5,578 nucleotides of DNA from positions 1-5,578 of the forward strand of contig JAFIHO010000301.1 in NCBI GenBank assembly GCA_017849395.1, given 5' to 3'. A program made the position numbers and the translations under genes. The notes below the pieces were generated by a model. That model did not search any database, was not told where the DNA came from, and saw only the letters and a program-made list of their open reading frames with translations. The DNA comes from Hyphomicrobiales bacterium (lineage in GTDB: Bacteria > Pseudomonadota > Alphaproteobacteria > Micropepsales > Micropepsaceae). The stretch's first letter is position 1. The number at the start of each line of letters is the position of its first letter. Below, in pieces: positions 1 through 4,437 of this stretch.

Positions 1-1516
1 CGCCATAGGTCAGTTCGCCCGCGCGCGCGAAGTCACCCTTGCGCTGCGCGATCTCGACATCCTGGCGCGCCGCATCCAGTTTTTCCTTCAGGCTCTGGAC
101 ATCGGCGACCGACTTTTTCTCCTCCTGCCATTTGGCGGTGAGGACAGAGGATTTCTCCTCCAGGTCGCCGAGTTCCTTTTCCAGCGCCTCAAGCCGGTCC
201 TTCGACGCCTTGTCGGTTTCCCGCTTCAGCGCCTCGCGCTCGATCTTGAGCTGCATGATGCGGCGGTCCAGTTCATCCAGCGCTTCCGGCTTGGAGTCGA
301 TCTGCATGCGAAGGCGCGAGCCCGCCTCATCCATCAGGTCGATGGCCTTGTCCGGGAGGAAACGGTCGGTGATGTAGCGGTTGGACAGCGTCGCCGCCGC
401 CACGATGGCGGAATCGGTAATCCGCACGCCGTGATGCAGTTCGTACTTCTCCTTCAGGCCGCGCAGGATGGAGATGGTGTCCTCCACCGTCGGTTCGCCC
501 ACGAACACGGCCTGGAAGCGCCGCGCCAGAGCGGCGTCCTTTTCGACATATTTGCGGTACTCATCCAGCGTCGTCGCGCCGATGCAGTGAAGCTCGCCGC
601 GCGCCAGGGCGGGCTTGAGCAGGTTGGACGCATCCATCGCGCCATCTGCCGTGCCGGCGCGGACCAGGGTGTGCATCTCGTCGATGAGCAGGAGGATGTC
701 GCCATTGGCGGAGGTGACGTCGTTCAGGACGGATTTCAGCCGCTCCTCGACCTCGCCGCGGAATTTGGCGCCCGCGATCAGCGAACCCATATCCAGCGCC
801 ATCAGCTTCTTGTCGCGCAGACTTTCGGGCACATCGCCATTGATGATGCGCAGGGCCAGACCTTCGATGATCGCGGTCTTGCCCACGCCGGGTTCGCCGA
901 TCAATACCGGATTGTTCTTGGTGCGGCGGGCCAGGACCTGGATGGTGCGGCGGATTTCCTCGTCGCGGCCGATGACGGGATCGAGCTTGCCGGTGCGTGC
1001 CAGTTCGGTGAGATCGCGCGCATATTTCTTCAACGCGTCATACGCGTTTTCCGCCGTGGCGCTGTCGGCAGTGCGGCCCTTGCGCAGGTCGGTAATAGCC
1101 TTGTTCATGCCCTGGGCCGTGACGCCCGCGTCCTTCAGAATGCGCGCGCTGTCGGTGCCGTTCGCCAGCACCAGCGCGAGAAGCATGTATTCTGCGGTGA
1201 CAAAGCTGTCGCCCGCTTTCTTGGCGGTCTGTTCCGCATTGTCGAGAAGCCGCGCGGTTTCCTGCGCGAGATAGACTTGGCCGGAGCCGCCCTGCACTTT
1301 CGGCAGCTTGGCGAGCGCCTGTTCGACACCTTTGCGCACGGCGGCATCATTGCCGCCCGACGCATTGATCAGGCGCGCGGCGAGGCCCTCCTCATCGTCG
1401 ATGAGAACCTTCAGAAGATGTTCGGGGGTGAATTGCTGATTGCCTTCGCGCAGCGCCAGGCTTTGCGCCGACTGAATGAATCCGCGCGACCGCTCGGTAA
1501 ATTTCTCGATGTCCAT
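1..1516 (-). CDS. clpB: ATP-dependent chaperone/disaggregase ClpB, N-terminal 505 residues (3' end beyond window)
   Basis: ClpB is a cytosolic hexameric AAA+ disaggregase that works with DnaK/DnaJ/GrpE to pull polypeptides out of aggregates by threading them through its central pore. The visible part has the Clp N-domain (about residues 1-145, beginning MDIEKFTERSRGF), then the first nucleotide-binding domain: Walker A GEPGVGKT at 207-214, pore loop 1 AKFRG at 250-254, Walker B ILLLIDE at 274-280, sensor region GATTLDEY at 313-320 and arginine fingers R332/R333. The charged coiled-coil middle domain begins near residue 405 and is cut by the window edge, so the rest of it and the second ATPase domain are not visible. 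Numbering agrees with E. coli ClpB to within about one residue, and the frame is open throughout. The ATG at 1516 is chosen because it starts the conserved N-domain and has a strong GGGAGG Shine-Dalgarno at 1521-1526. One oddity is R286 and T289 in the usually GAGKA(D/E)G loop after Walker B. A heat-shock promoter precedes the gene. Confidence 0.98.
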   Translation of the reverse strand, partial: MDIEKFTERSRGFIQSAQSLALREGNQQFTPEHLLKVLIDDEEGLAARLINASGGNDAAVRKGVEQALAKLPKVQGGSGQVYLAQETARLLDNAEQTAKKAGDSFVTAEYMLLALVLANGTDSARILKDAGVTAQGMNKAITDLRKGRTADSATAENAYDALKKYARDLTELARTGKLDPVIGRDEEIRRTIQVLARRTKNNPVLIGEPGVGKTAIIEGLALRIINGDVPESLRDKKLMALDMGSLIAGAKFRGEVEERLKSVLNDVTSANGDILLLIDEMHTLVRAGTADGAMDASNLLKPALARGELHCIGATTLDEYRKYVEKDAALARRFQAVFVGEPTVEDTISILRGLKEKYELHHGVRITDSAIVAAATLSNRYITDRFLPDKAIDLMDEAGSRLRMQIDSKPEALDELDRRIMQLKIEREALKRETDKASKDRLEALEKELGDLEEKSSVLTAKWQEEKKSVADVQSLKEKLDAARQDVEIAQRKGDFARAGELTYG

Positions 1517-1520
1517 ACTG

Positions 1521-1571
1521 CCTCCCACCTGCCCCGGATTGGGCGCAGGCTATTGAGATACGGCCTCTCAA
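1521..1571 (-). promoter_or_regulatory. clpB 5' UTR: two hairpins and Shine-Dalgarno
   Basis: Reading the minus strand towards clpB, there is a perfect 6-bp inverted repeat TTGAGA/TCTCAA (1571-1566 with 1558-1553, 7-nt loop). A second hairpin follows: CCTGC, a one-base G bulge, CCC, loop AATCC, then GGG and GCAGG (1549-1528, 8 bp). One nucleotide later comes the Shine-Dalgarno GGGAGG (1526-1521), four bases before the ATG. The pairing is read directly from the sequence. Any regulatory role, such as temperature-dependent access of the ribosome, is inference; the Shine-Dalgarno itself is not inside the stem. Confidence 0.45.
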
Positions 1572-1587
1572 CGAGCGCCGTTCAGGA

Positions 1588-1619
1588 CAGATATGGGAGC
1601 GGGTTCCGGCTACCGCAAG
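1588..1619 (-). promoter_or_regulatory. Predicted RpoH (sigma-32) heat-shock promoter of clpB
   Basis: The minus strand reads CTTG (1619-1616), an 18-nt spacer, then CCCATATCTG (1597-1588). The alphaproteobacterial RpoH consensus is CTTG, N17-18, CYTATNTNNG; the match here fails at one position only (C for the first T). The -10 element also resembles the enterobacterial sigma-32 CCCCATNT. It lies about 70 nt upstream of the clpB start, entirely in the gap after the DUF4167 stop codon, and would give a 5' UTR of roughly 65 nt. Heat induction of clpB by RpoH is well known, so position, spacing and target gene agree. Confidence 0.72.
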
Positions 1620-1622
1620 AGG

Positions 1623-2063
1623 TCAGGAAGCTTCCGCTTCCTCGCCCTCTTCTTCCATGGAATCGTTGAGGGAGAAGGAGGGCGCGCTGCCCTGCTGGGG
1701 CTGCATCTGCGGCTGCTCACCCTGGCCCGGGGGGCGGGGCTGCTGCTGGCCGTTCGGATTGTTGGCGGCCTGCTGGGCCTGATACTGCGCCTGCTGCGCG
1801 GCGGCCGCGGCCATGATGCGGTAATAATGCTCGGCGTGCTGGAGATAGTTCTCTGCCGTCACCCGGTCACCCGCGGAATTGGCGTCGCGCGCCAGTTGCA
1901 GATATTTCTCGTAAACGTGGCTGGCCGAGCCGCGAATTTTCACTTCGGGACCGGAAGAGTCGTAGGTGCGGTTGGGGTTGAAGCCGCCGCCGCCGCTGTT
2001 GCCGCCGCCGCCGCCGTTACCACCATGTTGCGGCCTGCGGCCGCCTCTGCGTGAGCGTTTCAC
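1623..2063 (-). CDS. DUF4167 family protein of unknown function, 146 aa
   Basis: The middle of this protein (about residues 28-85) carries the conserved DUF4167 block: SSGPEVKIRGSASHVYEKY followed by LQLARDANSAGDRVTAENY and LQHAEHYYRI. The family is typical of Alphaproteobacteria and has no assigned function. The N-terminus is basic and glycine-rich (MKRSRRGGRR, then Gly/Asn runs). After the core come Ala/Gln-rich and Pro/Gln-rich segments and an acidic tail ending MEEEGEEAEAS. Both flanks look disordered, and the R/G-rich start would suit nucleic-acid binding, but that is inference. I chose the GTG at 2063 because it gives the short basic start usual for the family and has GAGGA 10 nt upstream (2078-2074). 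A GTG at 2126 in the same frame would add 21 residues but has no Shine-Dalgarno and sits in the loop of a predicted hairpin. The gene lies between prmC and clpB, with 229 nt upstream and 106 nt downstream. Confidence 0.88.
   Translation of the reverse strand: MKRSRRGGRRPQHGGNGGGGGNSGGGGFNPNRTYDSSGPEVKIRGSASHVYEKYLQLARDANSAGDRVTAENYLQHAEHYYRIMAAAAAQQAQYQAQQAANNPNGQQQPRPPGQGEQPQMQPQQGSAPSFSLNDSMEEEGEEAEAS
1983..2016 (-). repeat. Two short (GGC)n triplet tracts inside the DUF4167 gene
   Basis: On the plus strand there are two runs of GCC triplets, at 1983-1996 and 2001-2016, separated by TGTT. On the coding strand they are GGC codons that make the glycine runs in the N-terminal linker. The tract stays in frame and is probably a compositional feature of a disordered linker. 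Triplet slippage would change glycine number without breaking the frame. Confidence 0.6.
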
Positions 2064-2292
2064 TTTAGCCCCGTCCTCAGTTTGCCAGAATTCGTCATCG
2101 GTTCCTTGCGCCCCGGACTCGCGCACGCGAATGGTCCGGTCGCAGCTTTATGGTTCGCTTTGTCGGTCCCCGCCCGGCCACGCCTTCCGCGACCTGGACA
2201 ATGCCCCAGCGCTCATCAGGAGCGCGGCGGGTCTTTCGACCCTCAACAGACTCGCAAATTACCGGATCGGGCTGGTCTTTCCAAGGCCTTTG
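2064..2292 (-). promoter_or_regulatory. Hairpin-rich leader/intergenic region between prmC and the DUF4167 gene
   Basis: I see no credible gene in this 229-nt gap. On the minus strand it holds, in order: GGGTC-GAAA-GACCC (2242-2229), a perfect 5-bp stem with a GNRA-type tetraloop; GCGCTC-CTGAT-GAGCGC (2225-2209), a perfect 6-bp stem; a weaker CTGG/CCAG stem (2209-2194); and CCGGAC, a CAT bulge, TCGC-GTGC-GCGA, GTCCGG (2139-2113), 10 bp with one bulge. CCCGCC (2231-2226) could alternatively pair with GGCGGG (2174-2169), enclosing the second and third hairpins. None is followed by a U-tract, so these are not classical intrinsic terminators. The DUF4167 Shine-Dalgarno (2078-2074) lies downstream of all of them. 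I found no good -35/-10 pair. The structure could be a leader, a processed 3' UTR or a small RNA, or a by-product of high G+C. Confidence 0.4.
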
Positions 2293-3132
2293 TCAGGGCC
2301 GTCCAAGGACCAGGCAACGCGGTATCCCCGCCAGATCGGGCGCGATCCGGCGGATTTCAAGGCCATGCGGCCGGAACATGGGCTCCATGTGGTCCGCCTG
2401 CCCTATGCCGAGCTCCAGAAAGGCGTGGCCACCCGGCTTCAGGGTCCGGGCCAGGACCGGGCCCAGGGCGCGATAGGCCGCCAGCCCGTCGGGGCCCCCG
2501 TCCAGCGCGCCCAATGGTTCATATCGGGACACTTCCGGCTCCAGCCCCGGGATATCGGCGGAGGGGATATAGGGCGGGTTGCAGAACACGATGTCGAAGG
2601 CTTCGGCGGGCGCGGCGTCCCAATGGTCCAGCCGCATCTCGGCCCGGGCGGACAGGCTGTAGGCCATGCCATTGCGGGTGGCCCATTTCAGGGCCTCGCG
2701 CGAGGCGTCCAGGCCCAGCCCCAGCGAGGCGGGAAATTCGCGCAACGCCGAAACCAGCAGGCAGCCGGAGCCGGTGCCCAGATCGGCGATGGCCAGCCCG
2801 TGCGGATGACCCGGGTAGAAGTCCAGCGCCTGTTCGATCAGAGTTTCGGTTTCCGGGCGCGGCACCAGCACGCCGGAGCCCACGGCGAACGGCAGGCTCC
2901 AGAACTCCTTGTGCCCGGTGATGTAAGCGAAAGGTTCGCGCGCTTCGCGGCGGACAAGCGCGCGTTCATAGGCTTCTGCCTGATCCGGCGGAATTTCGGA
3001 CGCGGTCAAGGTGGCATCACGCGCCACGCCCATGGCGTGGGCCAGCAGCAGCCGCGCTTCGGCGCGCGCCTTGTCGATCCCGGCCGCTGCAAGACGCGCG
3101 GCGCCGGTCGATACCAGTGTGTCAGGTGTCAT
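2293..3132 (-). CDS. prmC: Release factor glutamine N5-methyltransferase PrmC (HemK), 279 aa
   Basis: PrmC transfers a methyl group from S-adenosylmethionine to the side-chain nitrogen of the glutamine in the GGQ motif of RF1 and RF2, raising their termination activity. It acts in the cytosol. The first 75 or so residues form the helical N-terminal domain that recognises the release factor. The Rossmann-fold methyltransferase domain follows: PRPETE at 91-96, the SAM-binding glycine loop DLGTGSG at 117-123 and the catalytic NPPY at 185-188, which holds the target glutamine. The C-terminus DLAGIPRCLVLGRP is typical of the family, as is the total length. The ATG at 3132 shares bases with the TGA of prfA (ATGA, 4-nt overlap). 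With only a weak GAAG upstream, translation is likely coupled to prfA. Enzyme and substrate are thus encoded together, as in many bacteria. No damaged motif is visible. Confidence 0.97.
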   Translation of the reverse strand: MTPDTLVSTGAARLAAAGIDKARAEARLLLAHAMGVARDATLTASEIPPDQAEAYERALVRREAREPFAYITGHKEFWSLPFAVGSGVLVPRPETETLIEQALDFYPGHPHGLAIADLGTGSGCLLVSALREFPASLGLGLDASREALKWATRNGMAYSLSARAEMRLDHWDAAPAEAFDIVFCNPPYIPSADIPGLEPEVSRYEPLGALDGGPDGLAAYRALGPVLARTLKPGGHAFLELGIGQADHMEPMFRPHGLEIRRIAPDLAGIPRCLVLGRP

Positions 3133-4211
3133 GTGTCGGCCGCTTCGAACTCCGCCAGGCGGTCGGCCTGATCCTGCGCCACCAGCGCGTCGATGACATC
3201 GCCGAGTTCGTCTGCGGTCACGATGCGGTCCAGCTTGTAGGGCGTCAGGTTGCTGCGGTGATCGGTTACGCGGCCTTGCGGGAAGTTATAGGTGCGGATG
3301 CGCTCGCTGCGGTCGCCGCTGCCGACCAGTCCCTTGCGTTCGCTGGCGCGGGCGGCGTCGGCCTTGGCGCGCTCATTGTCGAGGATACGCGACTTCAGCA
3401 ACTTCATCGCCTTGGCCTTGTTCTTGTGCTGGGATTTCTCCTCCTGCATCGCCACCACCGTGCCGGTCGGGATGTGTGTGATGCGCACCGCGCTGTCGGT
3501 CTTGTTGACATGCTGGCCGCCTGCGCCCGAAGCGCGGTAGGTGTCGATGCGCAGGTCGCTTTCGTTGATATCAACGTCTACGTCCTCAGCTTCCGGCAGC
3601 ACCGCCACGGTTGCGGCGGATGTGTGGATACGGCCCTGGTTTTCCGTGGCGGGCACACGCTGAACGCGATGCACGCCGCTTTCGAATTTCAGCTTGGCAT
3701 AGGCGCCGCGACCGGCCACTTCCAGAACCGCTTCCTTGATGCCGCCCAAATCGGATTCCGACAGGGAAAGAAGCTCGGTCTTCCAGCCCTGGAGCGAGCA
3801 GTAACGCTGATACATGCCAAGCAGGTCGGCGGCGAACAAGGCTGCTTCGTCGCCCCCGGTTCCGGCGCGGATTTCGATGATGGCAGAGGAGGAATCCGCC
3901 GCATCCTTCGGCAGCAACTGGATTTTCAGTTCGCGGTCCAACACCACCAGCCGGTCTTTCAGGTCGGCGCGCTCCTGTTCCGCCATGCCGCGCATCTCGC
4001 TGTCGGTCGCGGGATCGGCCAGCAGCGTCTCGGTGTCGGCAAGCTGGGTCTGTGTGGAGCGATATTCGCGCACCGTGTCGATCACCGGCGACAGTTCGGC
4101 ATGTTCGCGCGACAGCTTGACGAACGCCGCGCCGCCCGCACCGGACGCCAGTTCCGCCTCGATGGCGGCGAAGCGGTCTAATAGTCTCTCAAGTTTGGCG
4201 GCGGGGATCAT
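3129..4211 (-). CDS. prfA: Peptide chain release factor 1 (RF1), 360 aa
   Basis: RF1 reads UAA and UAG stop codons in the ribosomal A site and triggers hydrolysis of the peptidyl-tRNA. The coiled N-terminal domain (about 1-105) is followed by the RAGTGGDEAALFAADL segment (115-130). The stop-codon recognition tripeptide PAT is at 187-189 in the context RVPATENQGRIHTSAA, and it marks RF1 rather than RF2. The peptidyl-hydrolysis motif GGQ is at 231-233 (SGAGGQHVNKTDSAVR), with Q233 the PrmC target. The full length of 360 residues is normal. The ATG at 4211 gives the usual RF1 start (MIPAAKLERLLDRF). Its Shine-Dalgarno is weak (AGAAG-like, rather far upstream), and the gene starts inside the last 23 nt of the preceding small ORF, so coupling from that ORF is plausible. 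The C-terminal helix reads HRSNLTPYKL, where HRINLTLYKL is more usual. prmC follows with a 4-nt overlap. Confidence 0.98.
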   Translation of the reverse strand: MIPAAKLERLLDRFAAIEAELASGAGGAAFVKLSREHAELSPVIDTVREYRSTQTQLADTETLLADPATDSEMRGMAEQERADLKDRLVVLDRELKIQLLPKDAADSSSAIIEIRAGTGGDEAALFAADLLGMYQRYCSLQGWKTELLSLSESDLGGIKEAVLEVAGRGAYAKLKFESGVHRVQRVPATENQGRIHTSAATVAVLPEAEDVDVDINESDLRIDTYRASGAGGQHVNKTDSAVRITHIPTGTVVAMQEEKSQHKNKAKAMKLLKSRILDNERAKADAARASERKGLVGSGDRSERIRTYNFPQGRVTDHRSNLTPYKLDRIVTADELGDVIDALVAQDQADRLAEFEAADT

Positions 4212-4398
4212 GGATGTTCTTGTTCTTCTCTGATCCTACCGAGCGCCAGACCCAAGCAAGTCCAAAAATGGCTATCACCGCAGCAGCATAAAGATATAGC
4301 GAACCCTTCAACTGGGGTGCCACGTCCTCATATAGGGCCAAAGCAAACATCGAAATGGCAGTGTCAAACAATAACGCCATTCGCGCTATAAGTTGCAT
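4189..4398 (-). CDS. Hypothetical small membrane protein, 69 aa (79 aa if GTG at 4428 is used)
   Basis: I do not recognise this gene. From the ATG at 4398 it encodes 69 residues with two hydrophobic segments, about 7-23 (with an internal Asp, D12) and 33-51 (YLYAAAVIAIFGLAWVW), joined by a short loop containing EDVAPQLKG. The tail from R52 is polar and rich in charge (RSVGSEKNKNIHDPRRQT). This suggests a two-helix inner-membrane protein with a cytoplasmic C-terminus, which is inference. The ATG is preferred because GAGAGAAG (4408-4401) lies just upstream, whereas the in-frame GTG at 4428, 9 nt after the ispG stop, has no Shine-Dalgarno. The last 23 nt overlap prfA in another frame. G+C is about 47% over 4261-4380 by my count, far below the neighbouring genes. 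Support for a real gene: it fills the gap, keeps tight spacing and has coherent hydrophobic patterning. It could still be a chance ORF. Confidence 0.6.
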   Translation of the reverse strand: MQLIARMALLFDTAISMFALALYEDVAPQLKGSLYLYAAAVIAIFGLAWVWRSVGSEKNKNIHDPRRQT

Positions 4399-4400
4399 AA

Positions 4401-4408
4401 CTTCTCTC
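4401..4408 (-). promoter_or_regulatory. Shine-Dalgarno-like site deciding the start of the small membrane ORF
   Basis: The minus strand reads GAGAGAAG followed by TT and the ATG at 4398. The GAG is 7 nt from the start codon, a usable but imperfect match to the anti-Shine-Dalgarno. No comparable site precedes the alternative GTG at 4428. Confidence 0.4.
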
Positions 4409-4437
4409 GGCGACCGTGAACGAGCCACCGAACGAAC

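Noticed and set aside
1106..1108. Internal ATG (codon 137) as a start for a short ClpB form lacking the N-domain
   Set aside because: E. coli uses an internal start near codon 149, but here the AGGG before this ATG is too close (about 1-2 nt) and no other Val/Met start lies at the expected place.
1622..1640. GAAGC-GGAA-GCTTC inverted repeat at the end of the DUF4167 gene as a terminator
   Set aside because: The stem is only 5 bp, lies within the last codons and has no following U-tract.
431..1669. Long plus-strand open frame (412 codons) across clpB and the clpB upstream region
   Set aside because: It is antisense to the clear clpB frame, has no recognisable domain and is a typical mirror of high-G+C coding sequence. 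The same applies to plus-strand frames at 1966-3171, 2082-2921 and 3117-4181 opposite the DUF4167 gene, prmC and prfA.
2170..2200. Resemblance to the signal recognition particle RNA apex (CAGGTC and GGAAGG)
   Set aside because: The order is only partly similar. The conserved symmetric and asymmetric internal loops bound by Ffh are absent and the flanks do not form the long hairpin.
2148..2216. 22-codon frame with ATG at 2216 and TAA at 2150-2148 in the DUF4167 leader
   Set aside because: There is no Shine-Dalgarno near the ATG, the start lies in a predicted hairpin, and the peptide has no run of one amino acid that would suggest an attenuator.
2191..2242. Hammerhead-ribozyme-like core elements: GAAA at 2237-2234 and CTGATGA at 2219-2213
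   Set aside because: Only 14 nt separate the two boxes, too few for the two stems and the cleavage triplet of a type II arrangement. In the other orders the sequence after stem II reads GGAAGG, not GAAA, and there is no pairing for stem I. CTGAT is better explained as the loop of a perfect 6-bp hairpin.
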